This document shows positions 19,490 to 28,837 of a stretch of 64,000 nt of DNA, one piece after another (within the stretch, counting starts at the first letter, position 1; every line of letters begins with the position of its first letter). Made by a program: the position numbers and the translations under genes. Under the pieces are notes generated by a model that saw only the letters and a list, made by a program, of their open reading frames with translations, was not told the DNA's origin and did not search any database. The stretch is from Bacteroidales bacterium UBA5548 (GTDB taxonomy: Bacteria; Bacteroidota; Bacteroidia; Bacteroidales; UBA932), in NCBI GenBank assembly GCA_002425935.1, contig DINE01000027.1, forward strand, positions 9,535-73,534, written 5' to 3'.

Positions 19490-20467
19490 ATGTTTACCAT
19501 AAGTGAGATTGATTCTATGGTAGAGAAGGGGATAAACTCCCTGGATCTCAAAGGTGAGCCCGGTGAGCTCTATGATCCCATTGAATATCTGATAGCAATC
19601 GGCGGTAAACGGGTAAGGCCCAGACTTGCTCTCCTTGCCTATAATCTTTTTTCAGACAAAATTGACTACTCAATAATGTATCCTGCAATGGGTCTGGAAA
19701 TTTTTCACGGGTTCACGCTCATTCATGACGATATAATGGACAACGCCGATTTAAGACGTAACAGAGCAACCATACACAAGAAGTGGAATACAAACATTGC
19801 CATTCTTTCCGGTGATGTTATGTGCATTAAGTCATACCAATTCATATCTCATGCACCTGCGCCCGTACTCAAAAATGTTCTTGATCTGTTCAGCAAAACA
19901 GCAGCTCAGGTATGCGAAGGACAGCAGTTTGATATGAATTTTGAGTCTCTTCCGTTTATCACGATGGATGATTACATCCAGATGATTGGTCTTAAAACAG
20001 GAGTCTTGCTGGCTGCCTCAGCCAAAATAGGTGCTATTATCGGAGGTGCTTCGCAAAAAACTTCGGACTGTATCTATAATTTTGGGTATAATCTTGGACT
20101 TGCATTCCAGATAAAGGACGACTATTTTGACAGTTTCGGAGACAGTAATATTTTCGGCAAGAAAATTGGTGGGGACATTATCTGCGGAAAGAAGACCTGG
20201 TTACTTGTTGAGTCATTTAAAAGGGCAGATGCAAAGACCAGACAAGAGTTGTATGATATACTTAAGACTCCGGCAACTGAAGCACAGGCAAAAATTGATA
20301 AGGTACTGGAGATTTATAAAAACCTGGGCATAAAAGAGGCTGCAGAAGAGGCGATAGAAAAGTATCATCGTATAGCAATTGACTCTCTAAAGGAGAGTGG
20401 TCTGAATAAAGAGCAGACAGATCAGTTAATAGAGTTTGCAAGAGGCCTTACAGACAGGGAAAAATAA
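19490..20467 (+). CDS. polyprenyl synthetase (all-trans prenyl diphosphate synthase)
   Basis: This enzyme condenses isopentenyl diphosphate with an allylic primer to give longer prenyl diphosphates for quinones or cell-wall carriers. The 325-residue product has GGKRVRPRLALLAYNLF, the first aspartate-rich motif in HDDIMDNADLRR, and the second, DDYFDSFGD. The ATG at 19490 is used because an upstream TTG lies inside the promoter box. The chain length cannot be told from motifs by eye. It is first in a rightward run with the DUF4254, glycosyltransferase and U32 genes. Confidence 0.92.
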   Translation: MFTISEIDSMVEKGINSLDLKGEPGELYDPIEYLIAIGGKRVRPRLALLAYNLFSDKIDYSIMYPAMGLEIFHGFTLIHDDIMDNADLRRNRATIHKKWNTNIAILSGDVMCIKSYQFISHAPAPVLKNVLDLFSKTAAQVCEGQQFDMNFESLPFITMDDYIQMIGLKTGVLLAASAKIGAIIGGASQKTSDCIYNFGYNLGLAFQIKDDYFDSFGDSNIFGKKIGGDIICGKKTWLLVESFKRADAKTRQELYDILKTPATEAQAKIDKVLEIYKNLGIKEAAEEAIEKYHRIAIDSLKESGLNKEQTDQLIEFARGLTDREK

Positions 20468-20507
20468 GAATGTTAAATAATTATAATACTTTAAAACGAT
20501 ATAAATC

Positions 20508-21119
20508 ATGAGTTTTAGCAGGGAGTGCAATGTCATTTTCGACAAATGTGTAGCAGATTACCATATAACGGACAATGTTGATACCAAGTTAAACAATCCA
20601 TACGAGAGTAACACTCTACAGTGGCATCTGTACAAAAAAAACTGGATTGATGCTGTACAGTGGCACCTCGAAGATATTATCAGAGAGCCGGGGATAGATC
20701 CGGTTAAAGCACTTGAGATTAAAAGGAGAATAGATGCCTCGAATCAGGACAGAACAGATCTGGTGGAGATGATAGACAGTTACTTTATGGAGAAGTATGC
20801 CGGCATTAAAATCGCATCTGACGCAACAATCAACACAGAGACACCTGCCTGGGCAATTGACCGGCTTTCGATACTTGCACTTAAGATTTATCACATGAAG
20901 AGTGAGACCCTGAGGGCAGACGCATCAGACGAACACAGAGGTAACTGCAGCAAAAAACTTGAGATACTGCTTACTCAGAGAGAAGACCTCTCTCTTGCTA
21001 TTGATACCTTGCTGAATGATATAGAAGAGGGAAGGAAGTACATGAAATTTTACAAGCAGATGAAGATGTACAATGACCCGTCACTTAATCCGGTTCTTTA
21101 TGGCGGGAAAAACTCCTGA
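20508..21119 (+). CDS. DUF4254 family protein
   Basis: A soluble, mostly helical 203-residue protein of the DUF4254 family, which is largely restricted to Bacteroidota; its function is unknown. Conserved-looking parts are NPYESNTLQWHLYKKNWID, IKRRIDASNQDRTDLVE, and the C-terminal FYKQMKMYNDPSLNPVLY. No signal peptide or membrane segment is seen. Its end overlaps the start of the GT9 gene by 20 bases, so the two are coupled; a role in lipopolysaccharide or glycan assembly is suggested only by this neighbour. Confidence 0.85.
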   Translation: MSFSRECNVIFDKCVADYHITDNVDTKLNNPYESNTLQWHLYKKNWIDAVQWHLEDIIREPGIDPVKALEIKRRIDASNQDRTDLVEMIDSYFMEKYAGIKIASDATINTETPAWAIDRLSILALKIYHMKSETLRADASDEHRGNCSKKLEILLTQREDLSLAIDTLLNDIEEGRKYMKFYKQMKMYNDPSLNPVLYGGKNS

Positions 21120-22137
21120 ACATATTGTAGTTATACGCTTTTCTGCCCTGGGAGATGCTGCAATGGCATCTCCTCTGCTTAAAGAGTATGCCCGCGCCAA
21201 TCCGGGTGTCAGATTCACAATGGTCTCATCGTCAATGCTTGAGCCCTTGTTTGAAGGAGAACCAAATCTTAGCTACTTTGCCTCAGACCTGAAAGGCAGA
21301 CATAAAGGCCTAAAGGGACTCTTTGGCCTATTCAGAGAGATCATGTCATTAAAGCCAACCAAAGTTGCTGATATTAATTCGGTTTTAAGAACATTTATCT
21401 TAAGGGTGCTCTTTACCTTTTCTTTTGTGCCGCTGGCTTTTCTTAGAAAGGGAAGATCCGAAAAGAGAGCTCTGGTCAGCAAAAAACATAAAGTGCTTAA
21501 GCCACTCATCTCTACAGTAAGGAGATATGAGCTGGTTTTGATTAAGCTTGGGCTTAAAGACCTAAAGTTTGGACTGAAGGGAGAGGATTCAACTCTTACA
21601 AAACCAAAAAGAGGTTATGGGCAGATGAGCTACATTATCGGTGTTGCACCGTTTGCAACCCATAAAGGAAAAATCTGGCCTGAGGAGAGAATGGAAGAGT
21701 TGGTTTCAAGACTCAGTAAAGATGAGAGATTCACGATTTATCTATTTGGAGGAGGTAAGAGAGAGATTGCTGTACTTAAAGGGTGGGAGCAGAAATACTC
21801 CGGAGTGAAGTCTCTTGCAGGAACCTGCAGCTTCAGAGAGGAGCTGAAGGCAATTGCTCAGACAGACTTGATGATTTGCATGGATTCCGCCAATATGCAT
21901 TTTGCTTCCTGCCTGCAGGTGCCTGTTATCTCGGTATGGGGAGCAACTCATATCTATGCCGGGTTTTACGGGCTGGGCCAGAGCACATCAATGGCAATTC
22001 AAAGCAGTATTGAGTGCCGCCCTTGTTCAATTTTTGGGAAAAAGGAGTGTTTCAGAGGCGATTATGCCTGCCTTAATGATATCACGACTGATATGGCAGA
22101 GAGGAGGGTTCTCAACTTTTTCGCCGGAGAATTGTAA
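21100..22137 (+). CDS. glycosyltransferase family 9 (heptosyltransferase-like)
   Basis: A GT9-type glycosyltransferase, a family that adds heptose or related sugars to the lipopolysaccharide core. The 345-residue product begins MAGKTPEHIVVIRFSALGD, the usual N-terminal Rossmann strand and glycine turn, and has the C-terminal nucleotide-sugar half with GVAPFATHKGKIWPEERM, LAGTCSFREELKAIAQTDL and SANMHFASCLQVPVISVWG. The second ATG (21100) was preferred because it places VVIRFSALGD close to the N-terminus; an ATG at 21073 is possible. A late Cys pair (CRPCSIFGKKEC) could bind metal or form a disulfide. The sugar and acceptor are unknown. Confidence 0.88.
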   Translation: MAGKTPEHIVVIRFSALGDAAMASPLLKEYARANPGVRFTMVSSSMLEPLFEGEPNLSYFASDLKGRHKGLKGLFGLFREIMSLKPTKVADINSVLRTFILRVLFTFSFVPLAFLRKGRSEKRALVSKKHKVLKPLISTVRRYELVLIKLGLKDLKFGLKGEDSTLTKPKRGYGQMSYIIGVAPFATHKGKIWPEERMEELVSRLSKDERFTIYLFGGGKREIAVLKGWEQKYSGVKSLAGTCSFREELKAIAQTDLMICMDSANMHFASCLQVPVISVWGATHIYAGFYGLGQSTSMAIQSSIECRPCSIFGKKECFRGDYACLNDITTDMAERRVLNFFAGEL

Positions 22138-22158
22138 TTAACAGAGAATAACTTTGGA

Positions 22159-23403
22159 ATGAAGATTAGAAAAGAGGATATTGAGATAATGGCTCCGGCA
22201 GGGAATTTTGAATCTCTGATGGCGGCCATTCAGGGTGGAGCTAACTCTGTCTATTTCGGGATCGGTAATTTAAATATGCGCTCTCACTCAGCAAATAACT
22301 TTTCGGAGGATTCGCTTGAAGAGATTGTGAGAATCTGCAGTGAAGCTGGTGTTAAGTCATATCTGACTCTGAATATTGTCCTTTACGACAATGACCTTGA
22401 GTCTATGAGAAGCGCTGTTGACCGGGCGGTAAAAGCCGGAGTTTCGGCAGTGATTGCCTCAGATATGGCCGCTATCCTTTATGCACGTAAGGCTGGAATG
22501 GAGGTGCATATCTCAACTCAGCTCAATGTGTCCAACATAGAGAGTGTAAGATACCATGCGCAGTTTGCAGATGTTATTGTTCTTGCCAGAGAGTTATCTC
22601 TCGATCAGGTTAGGGCCATATACGAGGCAATAGAAAGAGAGGGGATAAAAGGACCTTCAGGAGAGCTGGTTAAACTTGAGCTGTTTTGTCACGGAGCTCT
22701 TTGTATGGCTGTTTCTGGCAAATGCTATCTAAGTCTTCACGAGTATAATGCTTCAGCAAACAGAGGCTCATGCTATCAGCTTTGCAGAAGGGGTTATGAG
22801 GTGACAGACCTCGAGACAGGAATGTCTCTGGAGGTTGACAATAAATACATTATGTCTCCAAAAGATCTCTCAACCATTAAGTTTACAAATCTTATAGTAG
22901 AATCTGGAATAAAAGTCTTTAAGATTGAAGGGAGGGCAAGGGCGCCGGAGTATGTTAAGACTGTGGTTGCGGCCTACAGAGAGGCTGCAGACGCTGTTTG
23001 CGACGGCAAATTTACACCGGAGCTGGGTGAGGAGCTTGAAAAGAGACTCTCAACAGTTTTCAACAGAGGTTTCTGGGATGGATATTATCAGGGTGCGAGA
23101 CTGGGAGAGTGGAGCGATGTTTATGGTAACAAGGCAACTAAGAAGAAGGTTTATGTGGGTAAGGTGACTAACTTCTTTACAAATCTCTCTGTTGCAGAGG
23201 TTCTGGTTGAGACCGGGGAGATTAACATTGGAGACGATCTTCTTATAATTGGCCCAACGACAGGAGTAGTAGAGTACAAAGTTGAAGAGATAAGGGTCGC
23301 CCTTGAACCTGTTGAGAAGAGCATCAAGGGAGAGTACTGCTCGTTGCCGGTACCTGAAGGCGTAAGGCTCAGAAGGAGTGATAAAATTTATCTGTGGAGG
23401 TAA
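22159..23403 (+). CDS. U32 family peptidase-like protein
   Basis: A 414-residue member of the U32 (collagenase-like) family. Members characterised in E. coli act in RNA hydroxylation or ubiquinone synthesis rather than as proteases, so peptidase function is not assured. Visible motifs: IMAPAGNFESLMAAIQGGANSVYFG at the start (shown in two parts: IMAPAGNFESL, GGANSVYFG), HISTQLNVSN, the family signature ELFCHGALCMAVSGKCYLS, and cysteines in NRGSCYQLCRR that could bind an Fe-S cluster. It lies 21 bases after the GT9 gene on the same strand, and a small flavin-binding-like gene follows within 3 bases. Confidence 0.9.
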   Translation: MKIRKEDIEIMAPAGNFESLMAAIQGGANSVYFGIGNLNMRSHSANNFSEDSLEEIVRICSEAGVKSYLTLNIVLYDNDLESMRSAVDRAVKAGVSAVIASDMAAILYARKAGMEVHISTQLNVSNIESVRYHAQFADVIVLARELSLDQVRAIYEAIEREGIKGPSGELVKLELFCHGALCMAVSGKCYLSLHEYNASANRGSCYQLCRRGYEVTDLETGMSLEVDNKYIMSPKDLSTIKFTNLIVESGIKVFKIEGRARAPEYVKTVVAAYREAADAVCDGKFTPELGEELEKRLSTVFNRGFWDGYYQGARLGEWSDVYGNKATKKKVYVGKVTNFFTNLSVAEVLVETGEINIGDDLLIIGPTTGVVEYKVEEIRVALEPVEKSIKGEYCSLPVPEGVRLRRSDKIYLWR

Positions 23404-23405
23404 AG

Positions 23406-23855
23406 ATGAACGAGGTACAATCGTCTCCTGACAAGCGAGTTACAGAGTTTATTAACGAGCACCATCTTGCTGCTCTTGCAGTAACAGACGGAGAGCAGAT
23501 ATGGAGCTGGCATGCCTTTTATGTGCTTTTGGAAGATGAGATGACGCTTGTAATTACCTCAGAAGAGAAGACCAGACACATAGGTATCTTCAAAAGTTGT
23601 AAATCCGGCATAGTCACAGGCGCAATAGGCTTGGAAACAGAGCAGATAGGGTTGATAAGAGGAGTGCAGTTTAATGCCGTAATGGAAATTTGTTCTGAAT
23701 CATATATAAACAGATATCGCCTGAGTTATCTCAGGCGATTCCCGTATGCTGTACTCAAAGGTGGCGATTTGTGGATTCTCAGGTTAACCGAACTTAAATT
23801 TACTGATAACCGCCTTGGTTTTGGTAAGAAAATTCTTTGGAAAAGAGAAGATTAG
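23406..23855 (+). CDS. pyridoxamine 5'-phosphate oxidase-like (split-barrel flavin-binding fold) protein
   Basis: A 149-residue protein resembling the YhbP/PNPOx-like split-barrel group, which often binds FMN or heme. Seen: [21 protein letters not shown] at the start (two parts: [18 protein letters not shown]), [11 protein letters not shown] and [12 protein letters not shown]. It starts right behind the U32 gene, with a good ribosome-binding site GGAGG formed by the end of that gene; an in-frame ATG at 23394 overlaps the U32 stop. The function is unknown. The stop overlaps convergent metK by 4 bases. Confidence 0.7.
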   Translation: MNEVQSSPDKRVTEFINEHHLAALAVTDGEQIWSWHAFYVLLEDEMTLVITSEEKTRHIGIFKSCKSGIVTGAIGLETEQIGLIRGVQFNAVMEICSESYINRYRLSYLRRFPYAVLKGGDLWILRLTELKFTDNRLGFGKKILWKRED

Positions 23856-25126
23856 AGATCAAAAGCCTCTTTTATTAACTCTACCGAATCGAGCTTCTCC
23901 CATGAGAAAAACTGAACGACCTCTTTAACTTTAACAGAGTTGCCGTTGTCTTTGCCAAGCTCAACCTCTGCCTCAAAAGGATCTCTGCCCATATGCCCGT
24001 AAGCAGCGGTTACCTCATAAATCGGCTTTTTGAGTCCGAATCTCTCAATGATTTTTGCCGGTCTGAGATCAAAAATTTTGCTCACTAAATCTGCAATCTC
24101 ACCATCGCTCCTGAATTTGGCAGTGTTATTTTTGAATGCTGTACCGTATGTATTTACAAACACGCTGACAGGTCTGGCTACCCCGATTGCGTAAGCAAGC
24201 TGAACAAGTACCTCGTCTGCAACACCAGCAGCAACCAGATTCTTTGCAATATGTCTTGCAGCATAGGCGGCAGATCGGTCAACCTTACTTGGATCTTTAC
24301 CTGAAAAGGCGCCTCCTCCGTGAGCACCTTTGCCACCGTAAGTATCAACAATTATTTTTCTTCCTGTAAGTCCGGTATCTCCGTGGGGCCCACCAATAAC
24401 AAATTTGCCGGTTGGATTAACGTGAAGAGTGTAGTCGGTGTCAAACAATTTCTGAGTCTCTTCAGGCAACCTGCTTATTACTCTTGGAATGAGAATGTTT
24501 TTAACATCACTCTTAATTCTGAGCTGCATTGCCTCATCGGAGTCAAACTCGTCGTGTTGGGTGGAAATTACTATTGTGTGAACCTTCAGAGGCAAGTTGT
24601 GGTCGCTGTACTCTATAGTAAACTGTGATTTTGCATCCGGTCTGAGATAAGGCATAAGTGCTGTCTCCTTGCGGATCTTTGCAAGCTCTATCAGTGCAAT
24701 ATGAGAAAGGGTTAAAGGAAGCGGCATAAACTCCTCTGTATCCCTGCAGGCGTAGCCGAACATCATTCCCTGGTCTCCGGCCCCCTGCTCCTCTCTCTCT
24801 TTGGTTACCACGCCTCGGTTAATATCAGGCGACTGCTCATGAATTGCCGAAAGAATTCCGCAGGAGTTTCCGTCAAACATATATTCAGCTTTGGTGTATC
24901 CGATACGGTTGATAACTCTTCTGGCCACACTCTGGATATCGACATACGCATCGGAGTGCACCTCTCCGCCGATAACGGCAAGGCCAGTGCTTACGAAGGT
25001 TTCACATGCTACTTTAGCCTCAGGGTCCTGCCTGAGAAATTCGTCAAGAATTGCATCTGATATCTGATCGGCAACTTTGTCGGGATGTCCTTCAGATACA
25101 GATTCTGATGTAAAAAGGTATGACAT
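23852..25126 (-). CDS. metK: S-adenosylmethionine synthetase
   Basis: MetK makes S-adenosylmethionine from methionine and ATP. The 424-residue product begins [21 protein letters not shown] when split as [16 protein letters not shown] and [11 protein letters not shown], and has the signatures [12 protein letters not shown] and [19 protein letters not shown]. The ATG at 25126 was chosen because the protein then starts at the family's N-terminus; the longer reading upstream is leader. A SAM-II riboswitch and a matching promoter lie upstream, so expression is expected to fall when SAM is plentiful. The 3' end overlaps the convergent flavin-binding-like gene by 4 bases. Confidence 0.97.
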   Translation of the reverse strand: MSYLFTSESVSEGHPDKVADQISDAILDEFLRQDPEAKVACETFVSTGLAVIGGEVHSDAYVDIQSVARRVINRIGYTKAEYMFDGNSCGILSAIHEQSPDINRGVVTKEREEQGAGDQGMMFGYACRDTEEFMPLPLTLSHIALIELAKIRKETALMPYLRPDAKSQFTIEYSDHNLPLKVHTIVISTQHDEFDSDEAMQLRIKSDVKNILIPRVISRLPEETQKLFDTDYTLHVNPTGKFVIGGPHGDTGLTGRKIIVDTYGGKGAHGGGAFSGKDPSKVDRSAAYAARHIAKNLVAAGVADEVLVQLAYAIGVARPVSVFVNTYGTAFKNNTAKFRSDGEIADLVSKIFDLRPAKIIERFGLKKPIYEVTAAYGHMGRDPFEAEVELGKDNGNSVKVKEVVQFFSWEKLDSVELIKEAFDL

Positions 25127-25150
25127 AACTGTTGTTGTTAATTGAACAAT

Positions 25151-25195
25151 AAAAACATTTGCCAACCGTGAAGGTTCAGCCGATGCAGCCAAATG
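25151..25195 (-). terminator. possible attenuator hairpin in the metK leader
   Basis: On the minus strand CATTTG (25190-25195) can pair with CAAATG (25156-25161), enclosing a smaller AACC/GGTT hairpin, and is followed by TTTTT (25151-25155). It lies between the riboswitch aptamer and the metK start and could act as an expression platform. The stem is short, so this is tentative. Confidence 0.4.
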
Positions 25196-25220
25196 CGAAA
25201 ACAATGGGGATATATCCTAA

Positions 25221-25268
25221 GATCGTTTTAGCATTTTTTAATGTGGTTGCAAGCAGTCAAATCTCTCC
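25221..25268 (-). ncRNA. SAM-II riboswitch upstream of metK
   Basis: On the minus strand the leader reads GGAGAGATTTGA, then TTGCAACCAC, then TTAAAAAATGCTAAAA, the order and spacing of the conserved blocks of the SAM-II pseudoknot aptamer. It begins about 17 bases after the -7 box and ends about 95 bases before the metK ATG. Binding of SAM is known to shut off expression in this class. Confidence 0.8.
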
Positions 25269-25284
25269 ACAGCATATTAGGCTG

Positions 25285-25316
25285 CAAAAATATTACAAAA
25301 AAACTTATTAACCAAA
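25285..25316 (-). promoter_or_regulatory. promoter of metK leader
   Basis: On the minus strand TTTG (25313-25316), 20 bases, then TATTTTTG (25285-25292) match the Bacteroidota promoter consensus. Transcription would begin just before the SAM-II aptamer. The rest of the 355-base gap to the divergent TonB receptor gene holds only that gene's own AT-rich upstream region. Confidence 0.7.
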
Positions 25317-25440
25317 TATTGACAATTAATTAAAAGCTAATTTGTAAACATCAGTAAATGAGTCGAGTGAAAAAAACGAACATCTTTTAAGATTTTGTTA
25401 AAAATTTGATAATAATTACATGGATTAGAGGGGAATTTCT

Positions 25441-25448
25441 TATTTTTG
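25441..25448 (+). promoter_or_regulatory. -7 box of the TonB receptor gene
   Basis: TATTTTTG matches TAnnTTTG, 33 bases before the ATG. The -33 element is not clear. Confidence 0.5.
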
Positions 25449-25481
25449 CCTCAGAATACTTAACAAATTATTTAAATACTT

Positions 25482-28400
25482 ATGAAACAATTAATTAAGC
25501 AGTTCGCCTTTTTAGTTATAAGCTTGCTTGTAACTTCAGGCCTCTTTGCTCAGGTAACAACATCATCTATGAGCGGTCGAATTACCGAGTCTGATGGTAA
25601 AGCTGTAGCCGGTGCCACAGTGGTAGCGGTACACGCTCCATCAGGAACCAAGTACTACTCGGTTGCCAACAATGCCGGTAACTACCGCATCCAGAATATG
25701 CGTGTGGGCGGTCCTTACGAAGTTGAAGTTGTTTTTCTTGGCTACGGTACAATAAAAACAGGCGGCATAATGCTTCGTCTGGGAGAGAACTTCGTTTATG
25801 ATGCCAAACTAACAGAGGAGGCTATGACTCTCTCTGAAGTTGTTATTTCTGCAGGTCTGGTTAATCCGATTCTGAACAGTAACAGAACAGGAGCATCAAT
25901 GAACATAAGTTCAAGAGATATCTCTTCTTTGCCATCAATCAGCCGCAGTCTGACTGACTTTACAAGAATGACCCCTCAGGCAAACGGAAACTCTTTCGCC
26001 GGCCGTGACGGCAGGTTTAACACTGTTACCATTGACGGTGCTGCTTTTAACAACAACTTTGGTCTTTCAAGCAGTGCAATGCCGGGAGGTTCTGCCCAGC
26101 CAATTTCACTGGACGCTATCGAGCAGGTTTCTGTTAACCTTGCTCCATATGATGTTCGTCTTTCACAGTTTACAGGAGCATCTATCAACGCTGTAACAAA
26201 ATCAGGTGACAACAAACTTAAAGTTACTGCATACACTTACCAGAGACCTAAATCGTTCACAGGTGAGAAAGTTGGAGAGTCAATCGTTAAAAACGCAAGA
26301 CTTAATTCATCATCAACTTACGGTATTACTGTAGGTGGTCCGATTATTAAAGATAAACTCTTCCTCTTTGCCAGTTACGAGTACGAGAAGGAGACATCAC
26401 CAAGTAATGCATGGGAGCCAAGCACAAATGGTGTAGCTGACCTAACAAACAGGATATCAAGAACGACGGTTGCAGACCTTGAAAGAGCTAAAAATCACCT
26501 TCTTTCTGCATATAACTATGATCCGGGTCAATATCAGAATTTCAGTGCATTCCCATCTGAAAACTACAAAATTCTTGCACGTCTGGACTGGAACATTGCA
26601 AAGAACCACAAATTCGCATTCAGGTACAACAGACTCAGAAATACCAGCACAAGCCTTACAAATGCAACTTCAGGACCTCCTTCGGTTCCAAGAAATAATA
26701 ACAGCCGCGTAGGAGAGTATTCAATTTCTTTCTCTAACTCTTTTTACGGTAATGAAAATGCAATTGATGCTTTTGCAGGTGAGTTGAACTCAACATTTGG
26801 AAACAGGTTCTCAAACAAATTCCTGGTCTCTTACACAAAGACTATGGATCCTAGAAGAACCAGCAACAGTGATATCTTCCCGTTTGTAGATATCTACAAA
26901 GATGGAAACCCTTATATGTCATTCGGATATGAGCTGTTTACATATCGCAATCAGGTTCTGAATAACACATTCTCTGTGGTTAATAACCTGTCTATCAATC
27001 TAGACAAACACACAATAACTGCCGGTATTGCTTATGATAATATTTTCGTAAACAACTCTTATATTCGCGAAGGTACCAGCTACTATAGATTTGCCTCACT
27101 CGATGACTTTATCAACAATGCAAAACCAACCGGGTTTGGTGTAACTTATGGTTATAACGGAGCCGATCCTAAAGGTGTGGAAATGAGTTTTGGTCTTGGA
27201 AGCCTTTATGTTCAGGACGAGTGGATTATGAGCAAGAACTTTAAGCTTACCTATGGAGTTCGTGCAGAGTACCCTATGTACCACAACTCACTAATAGATA
27301 ACCCTGCAATTTCAGCGCTTAAATTCAAGGATGGCTACAAATTTGATATCAGCACATGGCCAAATACCAAACTTCAGGTTAACCCTAGAGTAGGTTTCAA
27401 CTGGGATGTTAAGGGAGACAGAAGTCTTCAGGTTCGCGGAGGTACAGGTCTCTTTACCGGAGTACTTCCTTTTGTGTGGTTTACAAACCAGCCAACATCG
27501 TCAGGTACCGTACAGAGCCCTGAGATTGGTATAACAGGAGCAAATCTTCCTGCAGACTTCAGGTTCAATCCTGATTTCAGAGCACAGATTGCCAAATATC
27601 CGGGTCTCTTCCCTCAGGCGATAAGTACTACTCTCGCATCGGGAGCTGCTCTTGCACAGGTTGACAAAAATTTCAAGATGCCTAGAATCTGGAGATCTAA
27701 CCTTGCTGCAGATATTGAACTGCCGGGTAATATGATTCTTACACTTGAAGCTCTCTTCTCTAAAGATATAAATGCTGTTGTTCAGAAAAACATGAACCTT
27801 CCTGGCCAAAACAAAGTATTCTTTGGTCCGGACAACAGGCCTTACTGGTCGGGTAACAGAGTTAACAGCGGTGTGTCGTCAGCAATGATTCTTACAAATT
27901 CAAGCAAAGGTTACCAGTCTGTTTTCACAGCTCAATTAACCAAGAACTTCTCTAACGGACTTTCAGGTATGCTTGCTTACACATACAATATCTCAAAAGA
28001 CGTTTCATCAAATCCTGGTTCAAATGCAAACTCAGCATGGACAAGCAACCTTGATGTTTATGACCTGAATAATCCTCAGCTTAGCCACTCTAACTTTGCA
28101 GTTCCTCACAGAGTTGTAGGTTCAATTTCGTACAGAGTTGAGTATATCAAGCATCTTGCAACCACCATCTCAATATATTACAACGGAGCAGCAATGGGTC
28201 GCTCATCATATGCATACTCAAATGATATGACAGGTGACGGCGCAGCTTCAGACCTGATTTATGTACCAAAAGATGCAAACGAACTTACATTCGTTGATGT
28301 TGCCGGCAAGATGACAGCAGCTGAGCAGGCAGCCAAGTTCTGGCAGTATGTAGAGGGAGACAGCTATCTTAGCACAAGAAAGGGCAAATATGCAGAGAGA

Positions 28401-28748
28401 TTTGCAGGTGTTAACCCTTGGAGAAACCGCTGGGATGTTAAAGTTCTTCAGGATGTATTTGCAAACTTCGGAAGCAACCGCAGATATACACTTCAGTTCA
28501 GCCTTGATATCGTTAACGCGGGTAACCTGCTTAACAAAGATTGGGGTCACTTTACAAGAAGCGGTCTTGCAAACCAATATGATGTAATTATGCCTCTTAC
28601 TTACAAAGGTGTAAACTCTGCAGGTGTTCCTACATTCACTTTGAATGCAACAGATATAGCAAACTTTGATGCTAAAAATCAACAAGTCAAATCGGTTACT
28701 ACCGGCAGTACCTGGGGTATGTTATTCGGAGTAAGATTTATCTTCTAA
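25482..28748 (+). CDS. TonB-dependent outer membrane receptor, Oar-like, with N-terminal carboxypeptidase-regulatory-like domain
   Basis: A 1088-residue outer membrane beta-barrel transporter. A signal peptide (residues 1-23, ending GLFAQ) is followed by a CarboxypepD_reg-like beta-sandwich (about 30-110; GRITESDGKAVAGATVVAV), a plug domain (about 125-240; TIDGAAFNNNFG, IEQVSVNLAPYDV) and a barrel ending in the aromatic GMLFGVRFIF, as the assembly machinery requires. The plug and barrel resemble the Oar-like group rather than SusC: there is no SusC-type GYAVQ or NMR-like signature and no SusD neighbour. The substrate is unknown; related proteins have been linked to protein or peptide uptake or export. 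It is a single gene with its own promoter and terminator. Confidence 0.9.
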   Translation: MKQLIKQFAFLVISLLVTSGLFAQVTTSSMSGRITESDGKAVAGATVVAVHAPSGTKYYSVANNAGNYRIQNMRVGGPYEVEVVFLGYGTIKTGGIMLRLGENFVYDAKLTEEAMTLSEVVISAGLVNPILNSNRTGASMNISSRDISSLPSISRSLTDFTRMTPQANGNSFAGRDGRFNTVTIDGAAFNNNFGLSSSAMPGGSAQPISLDAIEQVSVNLAPYDVRLSQFTGASINAVTKSGDNKLKVTAYTYQRPKSFTGEKVGESIVKNARLNSSSTYGITVGGPIIKDKLFLFASYEYEKETSPSNAWEPSTNGVADLTNRISRTTVADLERAKNHLLSAYNYDPGQYQNFSAFPSENYKILARLDWNIAKNHKFAFRYNRLRNTSTSLTNATSGPPSVPRNNNSRVGEYSISFSNSFYGNENAIDAFAGELNSTFGNRFSNKFLVSYTKTMDPRRTSNSDIFPFVDIYKDGNPYMSFGYELFTYRNQVLNNTFSVVNNLSINLDKHTITAGIAYDNIFVNNSYIREGTSYYRFASLDDFINNAKPTGFGVTYGYNGADPKGVEMSFGLGSLYVQDEWIMSKNFKLTYGVRAEYPMYHNSLIDNPAISALKFKDGYKFDISTWPNTKLQVNPRVGFNWDVKGDRSLQVRGGTGLFTGVLPFVWFTNQPTSSGTVQSPEIGITGANLPADFRFNPDFRAQIAKYPGLFPQAISTTLASGAALAQVDKNFKMPRIWRSNLAADIELPGNMILTLEALFSKDINAVVQKNMNLPGQNKVFFGPDNRPYWSGNRVNSGVSSAMILTNSSKGYQSVFTAQLTKNFSNGLSGMLAYTYNISKDVSSNPGSNANSAWTSNLDVYDLNNPQLSHSNFAVPHRVVGSISYRVEYIKHLATTISIYYNGAAMGRSSYAYSNDMTGDGAASDLIYVPKDANELTFVDVAGKMTAAEQAAKFWQYVEGDSYLSTRKGKYAERFAGVNPWRNRWDVKVLQDVFANFGSNRRYTLQFSLDIVNAGNLLNKDWGHFTRSGLANQYDVIMPLTYKGVNSAGVPTFTLNATDIANFDAKNQQVKSVTTGSTWGMLFGVRFIF

Positions 28749-28770
28749 TAATATAAGAAATTAAATCATT

Positions 28771-28806
28771 AAAGCTTGTCCGGTTTCGGGCAAGCTTTTT
28801 TATTTT
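28771..28806 (+). terminator. intrinsic terminator after TonB receptor gene
   Basis: An 11-base stem (AAGCTTGTCCG with its complement, one G-T pair) around a GTTT loop, followed by a run of Ts. Confidence 0.85.
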
Positions 28807-28837
28807 ATTTTGTTAAATTTGTTTAAATATTGCGCAG

